Part shown: piece by piece, positions 1 to 5,479 of the stretch
Layout: each line of letters starts with the position of its first letter
How positions within the stretch are numbered: position 1 is the first letter of the stretch
NCBI GenBank assembly: GCA_013695905.1
Contig: JACCZQ010000526.1
Location: 1-7,210 of the forward strand
Length of the DNA stretch: 7,210 nucleotides
Origin: Chthoniobacterales bacterium
GTDB taxonomy: Bacteria; Verrucomicrobiota; Verrucomicrobiia; Chthoniobacterales; UBA10450
Reading direction: 5' to 3'
The notes under the pieces: generated by a model
Told to the model about the DNA's origin: nothing
Databases searched by the model: none
The model's input: the letters and a program-made list of their open reading frames with translations, nothing else
Program-made: the position numbers and the translations under genes

Positions 1-28
1 GCGGAAACTCGCAAGCCAGAGGCTCGCG
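1..28 (-). terminator. Candidate hairpin / palindromic repeat right after hpf
   Basis: Bases 10-28 fold into a stem-loop: CGC and AGCC pair with GGCT and GCG around an AGA loop, with one A/C mismatch at 13/25. It starts at the base next to the hpf stop codon (29-31). On the minus strand the stem is followed by AGTTTCCGC, so the T-tract is only three bases. It may be a weak intrinsic terminator, a 3'-end stabilising hairpin, or one copy of a dispersed intergenic repeat. The hairpin is seen directly; the function is inferred. The window edge cuts off whatever lies further downstream. Confidence 0.35.
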
Positions 29-619
29 CTACTTCTTATTGGAGGGCTCGATCAACCCGAAGTCGCCGTCCTTGCGGCGATACAGTACGTTCATGCGGGA
101 GGTGCGGGCGTTCAGGAAAACCATGAACTGCCGCGGCGACATCTCCAGCTGCAGCACCGCCTCGTCCACGAACATCGGCTTCACTGGATAACGCTCCGAC
201 CGCACGACCGGGTGGTGCGTGCCGTCGTCGTCGCCATTGCTCTGTTCCATCGGCTCGGACTCGAGGACGTGCTCCTCCAGGTGGTGCGTGATGTCCTTAC
301 GCGGGCGATGTTTTTTCATCAACCGCGTCTTGTACTTCCGCATCTGGCGCGCGACCTTGTCCGCGACGGCGTCAATGGCGGCATACATGTCGTCGGTCTC
401 TTCGCAAGCTTCGATCGTGATGTGGTTCGAGCAGACGAGAATCACCTCCGCGCTATGGCGGTATTTCGCCACTTCGAGGATGACGTGCGCCTCGATGATC
501 TTCGGATAGTCAAGATGCAGGCCCTCGATTTTTTTTGTCACGTAATCGTTGATCGCGGCGGTGATCTGCAGATGGCGGCCGGTGACTTTGACGGGTGGAT
601 GGGCATTGGCTGTTAACAC
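29..619 (-). CDS. hpf: Ribosome hibernation promoting factor, long form (HPF/RaiA family)
   Basis: A 196-residue long-form HPF. The family binds the decoding region of the 30S subunit and, through a C-terminal dimerisation domain, pairs ribosomes into inactive 100S particles during stress or stationary phase. Residues about 10-107 form the S30AE/Y domain (VKVTGRHLQIT near the start, then a basic stretch RQMRKYKTRLMKKHRPRK at 91-108). An acidic and His-rich linker follows (109-138). The C-terminal domain (about 139-194) contains YPVKPMFVDEAVLQLEM and a terminal LYRRKDGDFGLIEP, both typical of long HPF. The start is GTG at 617-619, supported by an AAAGGA site seven bases upstream; the next in-frame Met would lose the S30AE domain. 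It lies 17 bases after lptB, so it is probably the last gene of the kdsA-lpt operon, although its strong ribosome site suggests efficient independent translation. Identification is firm; the operon membership is inferred. Confidence 0.95.
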   Translation of the reverse strand: MLTANAHPPVKVTGRHLQITAAINDYVTKKIEGLHLDYPKIIEAHVILEVAKYRHSAEVILVCSNHITIEACEETDDMYAAIDAVADKVARQMRKYKTRLMKKHRPRKDITHHLEEHVLESEPMEQSNGDDDGTHHPVVRSERYPVKPMFVDEAVLQLEMSPRQFMVFLNARTSRMNVLYRRKDGDFGLIEPSNKK

Positions 620-627
620 GGCGTTGG

Positions 628-633
628 TCCTTT
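628..633 (-). promoter_or_regulatory. Shine-Dalgarno site of hpf (fixes the GTG start)
   Basis: On the minus strand the 17-base lptB-hpf gap contains AAAGGA, with seven to eight bases separating it from the GTG at 619. It is the clearest ribosome binding site in the window, where most genes have none, and it supports GTG as the real hpf start. Confidence 0.7.
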
Positions 634-636
634 CGC

Positions 637-1428
637 TTACATCCGGAACCGCTCGCCCAGGTAGAGCTGACGGCTAATCGGATCGTTGATGAGAAAATCT
701 TTCGTCCCTTCGCTTTCGACGCGGCCTTCGAAGATCAAATACGCGCGATCGACGATGGAGAGTGTCTCCCGGACGTTGTGGTCGGTAATCAGAATCGCGA
801 GGCCGGATTTGCGCAGGTTCACCACGATCTGCTGCACGTCGTAAACGGCAATGGGATCGACGCCGCTGAACGGCTCGTCGAGCATGAGCAGGCTCGGGTT
901 TGTCACGAGGGACCGGGCGATGGTGAGCCGCCGCTTCTCGCCGCCGCTTAGGGTGAGGGCGATGTTTTTCGCGATCTTCTCGATGCCGAACTGGTGGAGC
1001 AATTCTTCGCACCGCTGTCGCTGCTCGTGCTTGTTCATCGGCATGGTCTCGAGGATGGCCATGATATTCTGCTCCACCGACATCCGGCGGAAGATCGACT
1101 CCTCCTGCGGCAGGTAACCCATGCCGAGCCGGGCGCGTTTGTACATCGGGTAATTCGTGACGTCGGTGTCGGAGAAGAGCACGCGGCCGCTGTTCGGCTG
1201 CACCAGGCCGACGATCATGTAGAAGCTGGTGGTTTTGCCGGCGCCGTTCGGGCCGAGCAGGCCGACGATCTCACCGGCGCGCACGTTGATGTCGATGCCG
1301 TTCACGACGGCGCGGCCGCCGTAGAGTTTCATCAGCTTGTCAGTCTCGAGGACTTTCGGAGCAGGCGGTGGGGCACTGCTGTAGGCGGGCGTGGGGCCGG
1401 GCGCAGTGGTGGTAGGGCCGGCGTTCAT
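637..1428 (-). CDS. lptB: LPS export ABC transporter ATP-binding protein LptB
   Basis: A 263-residue ABC ATPase. LptB works as a dimer at the inner face of the cytoplasmic membrane with LptF/LptG and powers extraction of LPS into the LptC-LptA bridge. All motifs are present: Walker A GPNGAGKTT at 59-67, Q-loop Gln108 in YLPQEES, signature LSGGEKRR at 160-167, Walker B SLLMLDEP at 179-186 and H-loop His217 in LITDHNV. The LPQEESIFRRMSVEQNI and DEPFSGVDPIAV stretches are characteristic of the LptB branch rather than amino-acid transporters. The ABC domain begins near residue 26; the first 25 residues are an Ala/Pro/Thr-rich extension not found in E. coli LptB (241 residues). The ATG overlaps the lptA stop as ATGA, which supports this start and implies translational coupling. 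No clear Shine-Dalgarno site precedes it. lptF/lptG are not in the window. Confidence 0.95.
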   Translation of the reverse strand: MNAGPTTTAPGPTPAYSSAPPPAPKVLETDKLMKLYGGRAVVNGIDINVRAGEIVGLLGPNGAGKTTSFYMIVGLVQPNSGRVLFSDTDVTNYPMYKRARLGMGYLPQEESIFRRMSVEQNIMAILETMPMNKHEQRQRCEELLHQFGIEKIAKNIALTLSGGEKRRLTIARSLVTNPSLLMLDEPFSGVDPIAVYDVQQIVVNLRKSGLAILITDHNVRETLSIVDRAYLIFEGRVESEGTKDFLINDPISRQLYLGERFRM

Positions 1429-2117
1429 GGTTTTGGCGGCTCGGCCGCTTTCGGCTCCTGGCGGATCTCGGTGCGGCTGGGGCCGCGAGTGCGGAGGACG
1501 CCGGATTGATTGATGAGCATGACCGTTTCGGGGCTCGTGGCGATGTGGGTGTTGAGTCCGCTCTGCACGCGAGGTGTGCCGCTGAGTTCCACGTTGCCAT
1601 CGGCGGCGGTGTAAACTGCTTTCTCGGCGCGGCCGATGGAGCGCACCGCCGGTCCGCCATCGGGATCGGGGCGATCACGGACCACGCCGACATTGCCCTC
1701 GGCGACGGCTTTCTGCAGGCCGGTCTCTTCTCCGCGGGCGAGGTGAACGGTGAGTTTGTCCGCCTGGATGTTGAAGCGCGGGTCGTTCACGATGACGTGG
1801 CCGGTGAAGGTGCCGACGTGATTCTGTGAGTCGAAGAACGCCTCGTCCGCAAAAATCTCGGTGGTGACCGGCTGATCCGTCGGCCCGCCCAGTAGTCCGC
1901 CGCTAAAAGCCGCTTGCAGCGGGTCCTTCTCCGCCGCTTTCGTGGCAGCGCTCGGGGCCGGTTTTTCGGTTGGTGCTGCAGCAGGCTTCTCCGGCTGCCG
2001 CACGGTGGCGGTGGTTTTCGCCGGGGCGGTGAGGCGTCCGGCCGCGGATTCCTGGGCCACCGCTCCCGCCGCAGCCGACAGAAGGAAGAGGAGGACGCAT
2101 CCGGTCACCCGTTTCAT
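1425..2117 (-). CDS. lptA: LptA-like periplasmic LPS transport protein (OstA domain)
   Basis: 230 residues. An N-terminal signal peptide (MKRVTGCVLLFLLSAAAGAVA, cleavage likely after about residue 21) is followed by a low-complexity Ala/Pro/Lys/Thr-rich linker (22-85). An OstA/LptA-type beta-jellyroll domain follows (about 86-215). The repeats typical of the family are visible: ADEAFFDSQNHVGTFTGHVIV, then FNIQADKLTVHL, AVAEGNVGVV, AEKAVYTAADGNVELSG and the ending SGVLRTRG. LptA subunits form the periplasmic bridge carrying LPS from the inner-membrane LptBFGC complex to LptD. The long flexible linker after the signal peptide is unlike E. coli LptA (185 residues) and could be a spacer or a retained membrane tether. 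The start overlaps the upstream lptC-like stop as ATGA, and its own stop overlaps the lptB start, so three lpt genes are translationally coupled. The family call is strong; calling it LptA rather than a generic OstA-domain protein rests on the position next to lptB. Confidence 0.85.
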   Translation of the reverse strand: MKRVTGCVLLFLLSAAAGAVAQESAAGRLTAPAKTTATVRQPEKPAAAPTEKPAPSAATKAAEKDPLQAAFSGGLLGGPTDQPVTTEIFADEAFFDSQNHVGTFTGHVIVNDPRFNIQADKLTVHLARGEETGLQKAVAEGNVGVVRDRPDPDGGPAVRSIGRAEKAVYTAADGNVELSGTPRVQSGLNTHIATSPETVMLINQSGVLRTRGPSRTEIRQEPKAAEPPKP

Positions 2118-2650
2118 TCGCCGGGCTTTCCGGTGAGAGGGGACGCCTCCGTGATCACCATCCGCACATTACCGACGAGCTTCCCCTGCCGCGCGCCGGT
2201 GTCGAATTCCATCGTGTCGCCGGCGATGGTGAAATCGGCGCGGCGCACGGTGGTCCGCTCCTGCGACCTGATCACACGGGAGACCAGATCCAAGGTGGAA
2301 TTTGGCATGTCGATGTGGAGATCGGCCGCAGCCGTTTCCAGGTTGTAAGTGGTCATCTTGAGGCCGGTGAATTGAATCCGCTGCTCATCGATGCGGCTGG
2401 CGGTAGCGGCTTCGAAGCGGGCGCGCAAGCGGCCTTCGCGATCGTAATCCGGCAGCACGAGTCCCTTGGCCATGTGGCCGATCGGCAGCGGCACTCCACC
2501 GGGCGCGAGGGCATCGGAAGGTTTCGGAGTGGGGTTGCCGGGGGGCTTGGTCGGCTCGGCTGCCAGCACTGCCGAAACGAGCAGGAGGAGTGGGAAAACA
2601 GCGGCGAAAACACCCCGGCGCCCGGGGCGACCGCTACGACACGGCAGCAT
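2114..2650 (-). CDS. lptC: LptC-like LPS export protein
   Basis: 178 residues. A basic N-terminus (CRSGRPGRRG) leads into a hydrophobic segment at about 14-31 (VFAAVFPLLLLVSAVLAA), which is either a signal peptide or the single N-terminal anchor expected of LptC. A Pro-rich stretch (32-56) follows, then a beta-rich OstA/LptC-like domain from about 63 to 168. That domain contains LVLPDYDREGRLRARFEA, IQFTGLKMTTYN and the C-terminal pattern FTIAGDTMEFDTGARQGKLVGNVRMVI shared by LptA and LptC. In the family, LptC receives LPS from LptBFG and passes it to LptA. The gene starts inside the end of kdsA (17-base overlap) and ends in a 4-base overlap with lptA, so it sits mid-operon. Sequence divergence is high in this family; it could alternatively be a second LptA-like subunit. 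The order kdsA-lptC-lptA-lptB favours LptC. Confidence 0.75.
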   Translation of the reverse strand: MLPCRSGRPGRRGVFAAVFPLLLLVSAVLAAEPTKPPGNPTPKPSDALAPGGVPLPIGHMAKGLVLPDYDREGRLRARFEAATASRIDEQRIQFTGLKMTTYNLETAAADLHIDMPNSTLDLVSRVIRSQERTTVRRADFTIAGDTMEFDTGARQGKLVGNVRMVITEASPLTGKPGE

Positions 2651-3470
2651 GAATAGCTTTTAACATGCGAAGGTGCTTCGGCAAATGCTTTAGCGGGATC
2701 TGGTTTGGCCCATCGGAGAGGGCGCGGGCGGGATTTTCGTGCACCTCCATGAAGATGCCGTCGCAGCCCGCCGCCACCGCCGCGCGGGCGAGAACGGGCG
2801 CCAATTCGCCGTCGCCGCTGGTGGTATCGCCGGCGCCGCCAGGGCGCTGCACCGAGTGGGTGGCGTCGAAGACAACGTGGTAGCCAGCGTCGCGAATCCA
2901 ATACAACGACCGCATATCCGCGACGAGATTGTTGTAGCCGAAAGTCGTCCCGCGCTCCGTGAAGAAGAACTGCTGCGCGCCAAACGCGGTGAGCTTCTCC
3001 GCCACGTTCCGCAGATCCCATGGGGCAAGGAATTGCCCCTTTTTTACATTCACGACGCGACCTGTGGCAGCGGCGGCCTGGAGTAAATCCGTTTGCCGAC
3101 AGAGGAACGCGGGGATTTGGAGCACATCAATGTGCGCGCCGGCGATCGCCGCCTCCTGCGGCGAATGCACGTCCGTGGTGACCGGCACCTGCAGTTCCTG
3201 CCCGATCGCCGCCAGCAGGGCGCAACCATCTTCCGCGCCAATTCCACGGAAGGAGCGGGCGGAGGTGCGGTTCGCCTTGTCGTAGGAAGCCTTAAAAATG
3301 AAGGGCGTGCCTTCGCCGGAGCAGATTTCCGCGATGCGGCGCGCCATCTTCCAGACGAATTTCTCCGACTCGATCACGCACGGCCCGAGGATGAACGCGG
3401 GCTGCGGTCCGCCGAGCACCACGTCGCCGATTTTGAGAGGCTTCCGTTTCATCGTGCGTGTGGAATGCAT
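2634..3470 (-). CDS. kdsA: 3-deoxy-8-phosphooctulonate synthase (Kdo-8-phosphate synthase)
   Basis: 278 residues, close to the usual length for KdsA. It condenses phosphoenolpyruvate with D-arabinose 5-phosphate to Kdo 8-phosphate, precursor of the Kdo that links lipid A to the LPS core, in the cytoplasm. Family motifs run in order: ILGPCVIESE (28-36), FKASYDKANRTS (59-70), TDVHSPQEA (99-107), VLQIPAFLCRQTDLL (116-130), VNVKKGQFLAPWD (140-152), ERGTTFGYNNLV (172-183), FDATHSVQRPGG (201-212), IFMEVHENPARALSDGPNQ (239-257). Cys31, His205, Glu242 and Asp253 match the four metal ligands of the Aquifex-type enzyme; E. coli KdsA has Asn at the Cys position, so this should be a metal-dependent form. 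The start used (3468-3470) has AGGA four bases upstream, inside the adjacent repeat; an alternative ATG at 3450-3452 would give 272 residues without a visible ribosome site. First gene of the kdsA-lptC-lptA-lptB cluster. Confidence 0.97.
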   Translation of the reverse strand: MHSTRTMKRKPLKIGDVVLGGPQPAFILGPCVIESEKFVWKMARRIAEICSGEGTPFIFKASYDKANRTSARSFRGIGAEDGCALLAAIGQELQVPVTTDVHSPQEAAIAGAHIDVLQIPAFLCRQTDLLQAAAATGRVVNVKKGQFLAPWDLRNVAEKLTAFGAQQFFFTERGTTFGYNNLVADMRSLYWIRDAGYHVVFDATHSVQRPGGAGDTTSGDGELAPVLARAAVAAGCDGIFMEVHENPARALSDGPNQIPLKHLPKHLRMLKAIHAAVS

Positions 3471-3633
3471 GTCATCCTGAGGCGGCGCAGCGCGCCGAAG
3501 GATCTCTCAATAGGCCCTGGATCTCCCGAGTTCAAGGAGACGGCGCGACACAGGGGGTGTCGATGTTGGGCGTCATTCGGGAGACGCTCCTCCGTGCGCG
3601 AGATCCTTCGCCGTCTGCGCGGCTCAGGATGAC
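3471..3633. repeat. Nested inverted repeat (REPIN/MITE-like) between the membrane-protein gene and kdsA
   Basis: A 163-base element whose ends are imperfect inverted copies of each other. The left arm 3471-3505 begins GTCATCCTGAG and ends GAAGGATCT; the right arm 3601-3633, read on the minus strand, begins GTCATCCTGAG and ends GAAGGATCT too, with a slightly different GC-rich middle. Inside are two more symmetric pairs: TCTCCCGA at 3522-3529 with TCGGGAGA at 3577-3584, and CGACAC at 3546-3551 with GTGTCG at 3557-3562. The whole element can therefore fold into one long interrupted hairpin. There is no coding content. Paired REP-like ends with this architecture are characteristic of REPINs or small MITEs mobilised in trans by REP-associated transposases; none is encoded here. 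The similar GTCATCCTGAG...GAAGGATCT motif is, from memory, common in intergenic DNA of several soil phyla. The structure is directly visible; mobility is inferred. Confidence 0.8.
3507..3535 (-). promoter_or_regulatory. Possible promoter for kdsA inside the repeat (weak)
   Basis: On the minus strand TTGAAC (3530-3535) and TATTGA (3507-3512) are separated by exactly 17 bases and lie about 37 bases before the kdsA ATG. The -35 matches four of six consensus positions, but the -10 only three, and it lacks the final T. If used, kdsA would be expressed from repeat-borne sequence. Otherwise kdsA may depend on read-through from usp and the membrane-protein gene, or on an unrecognised promoter in 3634-3680. 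Confidence 0.15.
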
Positions 3634-3680
3634 ACGCGGCTGGGGCGGGAGGTGCGGTGGCCTTTTGCGTGGCGGCGTGG

Positions 3681-4409
3681 CTAGATGAGCTTGCCGCGCG
3701 CCGCGACTAACGAGTCGTAGATCGCCCATGGGGCGTAGAGGACGGCAAAGAAAATGAGCGCCAGGCCGTGCATCTGCAGCAGGTAGAGCGGTCGATCATC
3801 GGACAGGTAGCTGAGAAGCGAGAACGCCTCTGGTTTGTGGAGGAGGAAACCGTAGTTCACGCCGGTGAGGTGCACCACGATCATGGCGATGACGAAATAG
3901 GCCTCCGACCAGAGCAAGACGCGGACGATCGACATCGGGTAAGGGCGCAGGCGGGCCGTCAAGATCAGGAAAACGACGCCGACAATAATGCCGGAGTGGG
4001 CGATGAAGAAATTGAAGAAACGGAGGTCGGGGAAGCCGGCGTGCAGGTTCGGGGTGAGCACCGCCTGCAGGGTGCCGCCGATGCCCCAGAAGTAGGCGAC
4101 TTCAAACCAGCGATGATTCCTTGTCCAGAGGGTGACCATCACCACCACCATCGCCCAATCGCACATCTGCATCGGGAGCATTTGGGTCCAGGGCAGCTCC
4201 CCGCAGCTGCGGGTGAACGCGAGGTAGATCACGTAATTCAGGATCAGAATCACGGAGAGGACCACCACGATCGCGCGAGGGACGCGGTCCGACCTCGAGC
4301 GCCAGACGAGCGCCGCGAGCAGAAATGGGAGGAGGGCGGTGACGAACAGCACCACCAGGTGCTGGCCGCTGAAGTGCTGGAATGTGCCTTCTCCTTCTAG
4401 CGGCGGCAT
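3681..4409 (-). CDS. TIGR02206/YwaF-like integral membrane protein, function unknown
   Basis: 242 residues with about six to seven hydrophobic segments (about 17-36, 45-66, 80-96, 104-120, 133-151, 165-185 and 208-232). It matches my memory of the TIGR02206 (YwaF-like) family through a short FSGQHL motif near the N-terminus, LPMQMCDWA (78-86), a central WGIGGTLQAVLTPNLHAGFPD stretch (108-128), FFNFFIAHSG (131-140) and a late LLHKPEAFSLLSYL (189-202). The conserved polar and charged residues embedded in membrane segments (His17, Cys83, Asp84, His138) suggest transport or ligand binding, but no biochemical function is established that I know of. It starts four bases after the stop of the stress-protein gene, so the two are almost certainly cotranscribed. 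Downstream it ends 47 bases before the inverted repeat. No clear ribosome site is seen. Confidence 0.85.
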   Translation of the reverse strand: MPPLEGEGTFQHFSGQHLVVLFVTALLPFLLAALVWRSRSDRVPRAIVVVLSVILILNYVIYLAFTRSCGELPWTQMLPMQMCDWAMVVVMVTLWTRNHRWFEVAYFWGIGGTLQAVLTPNLHAGFPDLRFFNFFIAHSGIIVGVVFLILTARLRPYPMSIVRVLLWSEAYFVIAMIVVHLTGVNYGFLLHKPEAFSLLSYLSDDRPLYLLQMHGLALIFFAVLYAPWAIYDSLVAARGKLI

Positions 4410-4413
4410 CGGC

Positions 4414-5247
4414 TTAGCGAATGATCCACAGGTTGCACGGGATCACGTCGGTGACCCACGCGATCTGCGGCGGCAACTCGCCGGGCGCACCGCCCGGCTC
4501 CACCGGCACCACGAGGAGGTGCGCTCCGACGGCTTGCACGAAATCAGAGGCCGCGAAGCCGGTGTTGCCGCGGATGCAGCGCGCTTCCATGGGGATGCTA
4601 GTCTCGCCGGCGGCGTCGATGAATTGCTCCAGCGCCAGCTCTTCTTCCTCGAGCGTGCGCGCCATGGGCTGCCCGGTGGGATCGTCGAGATTGGCGCGGA
4701 GCGTGGCGCGGGCGGCATCGAAGGTGGTGTAAATGCGGATGACGTAGAGCATCTCGCAGTCTTCTCGCGCGGCGAGCTGCAGGGTGGTGGCAAAGGCGCG
4801 TTGCACGGGAGCCGAATATTCCGGCACGAAGAACACGATGCGCTTGAGCGGCTGCGGTTCGCGTTCCGGTTTGGTGAACAGGATGACGGAGCAGGTGGCG
4901 TCCCGCACGAGGCGGCGCGCGACGTTGCCGAGGAACGGCCGGAGCACCACTTCCTTTTCGAGCGCGCCGGCGACGAGCAGCTCCACCTGGTGTGCGGCCA
5001 TGGCCTGCAGGATCGCTTCCGCCGGTGTGCCCTGGTGATAATGGATCTGCGAATCCGCCGGCAGCTGCAGCTCGGCGAGGGCGGTGCTGAAACGCTGGTC
5101 GGTCTGGGAATCGCGTTCGCCGACGTAGATGAGGTGCAACTCGGAGCCGAGCCGCTCCCGGACGCGTTTGGCCTCGGCGAGCACCTGCTCGAAGCGCGGG
5201 GAAAAGGTGCTGGCGACAGCGATTCGTTTGTAGGGAGGCACAGTCAT
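4414..5247 (-). CDS. Tandem-domain universal stress protein (UspA family)
   Basis: 277 residues made of two UspA-like alpha/beta domains, about 5-126 and 134-277; each begins with a beta-strand after a basic pair (YKRIAVAS and LKRIVFFVP). Usp proteins are cytoplasmic stress-response factors, some of which bind ATP. The first domain keeps part of the ATP-binding signature G-x2-G-x9-G-(S/T): Gly94 and Gly107 are in register, but the second Gly is Glu97 and the Ser/Thr is Asn108 (GNVARRLVRDATCSVI). The second domain ends VVPVEPGGAPGELPPQIAW...CNLWII and lacks the signature altogether. Nucleotide binding is therefore doubtful, at least in domain 2. The start ATG is at 5245-5247 with no visible Shine-Dalgarno site. 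It is the first gene of a two-gene unit with the TIGR02206 membrane protein and is divergent from coaD. Confidence 0.88.
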   Translation of the reverse strand: MTVPPYKRIAVASTFSPRFEQVLAEAKRVRERLGSELHLIYVGERDSQTDQRFSTALAELQLPADSQIHYHQGTPAEAILQAMAAHQVELLVAGALEKEVVLRPFLGNVARRLVRDATCSVILFTKPEREPQPLKRIVFFVPEYSAPVQRAFATTLQLAAREDCEMLYVIRIYTTFDAARATLRANLDDPTGQPMARTLEEEELALEQFIDAAGETSIPMEARCIRGNTGFAASDFVQAVGAHLLVVPVEPGGAPGELPPQIAWVTDVIPCNLWIIR

Positions 5248-5479
5248 CGGGTGCGCGCGGCGTTCTGCACTCTCCGGCGTCGCCAGTTATCGGCAACTCG
5301 CGCGTGGCTTCGGCAATGGGTGTAGCAGCAGCAGCTGTTTTGTTGCGAGCGCATCGAGGGAAGTTCGTCCCGGCAGAATGCCTCGACCGGCACGCCCCAG
5401 GCGTGCGCTCCCCGGAGGCTGCTGCTCCCGCGCAAACTGTTGGACGTTGCGCACAGGCCGTTCAACCTTTGCGCCACCC
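5248..5479. promoter_or_regulatory. Divergent intergenic region between usp and coaD
   Basis: These 232 bases separate two divergent genes, so they must hold at least the start signals for usp (leftward) and coaD (rightward). I find no convincing sigma-70 promoter pair; the best leftward candidate, TTGCCG and GATAAC, has a 19-base spacer and is weak. No ribosome binding site precedes either ATG. The region does contain inverted repeats (see the entry at 5354-5406), an AGC triplet run at 5324-5335 and its complement GCTGCTGCT at 5418-5426. Short open frames here look non-coding. Confidence 0.5.
5354..5406. repeat. Two adjacent small inverted repeats upstream of coaD
   Basis: TCGAGG (5354-5359) pairs with CCTCGA (5381-5386), with a further GGGA/TCCC pair inside (5358-5361 and 5368-5371). 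Directly after this, GCACGCC (5390-5396) pairs with GGCGTGC (5400-5406) around a three-base CCA loop. The second stem is perfect and very GC-rich. On the minus strand the string reads like the compact GAGCGCAC-stem-CGTGC intergenic repeats I recall from verrucomicrobial genomes; that comparison is from memory. It has no T-tract, so it is not an obvious terminator; it could affect the coaD leader if transcribed. Confidence 0.45.

Noticed and set aside
2353..3021. Minus-strand open frame of 222 codons overlapping kdsA and lptC in another frame
   Set aside because: Arg/Pro/Ser-rich translation without motifs; kdsA and lptC explain the same bases.
3458..3729. Short open frames within the kdsA upstream gap
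   Set aside because: They are translations of the nested inverted repeat and have no family resemblance.
3768..4400. Plus-strand open frame of 210 codons opposite the membrane-protein gene
   Set aside because: Its product is a low-complexity His/Asp/Glu-rich string complementary to transmembrane codons; the minus-strand frame has proper membrane segments and family motifs.
4339..5325. Plus-strand open frame of 328 codons opposite usp
   Set aside because: It lies entirely opposite the well-supported Usp gene and the end of the membrane-protein gene; its translation is rich in Arg, Gly, His, Asp and Glu without any recognisable domain, as expected of a GC-rich shadow frame.
5378..5479. Longer coaD start adding 34 residues
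   Set aside because: The extension is Arg/Pro-rich, not part of CoaD, and crosses the inverted repeat; CoaD begins with MRRAIYPGSF at 5480.
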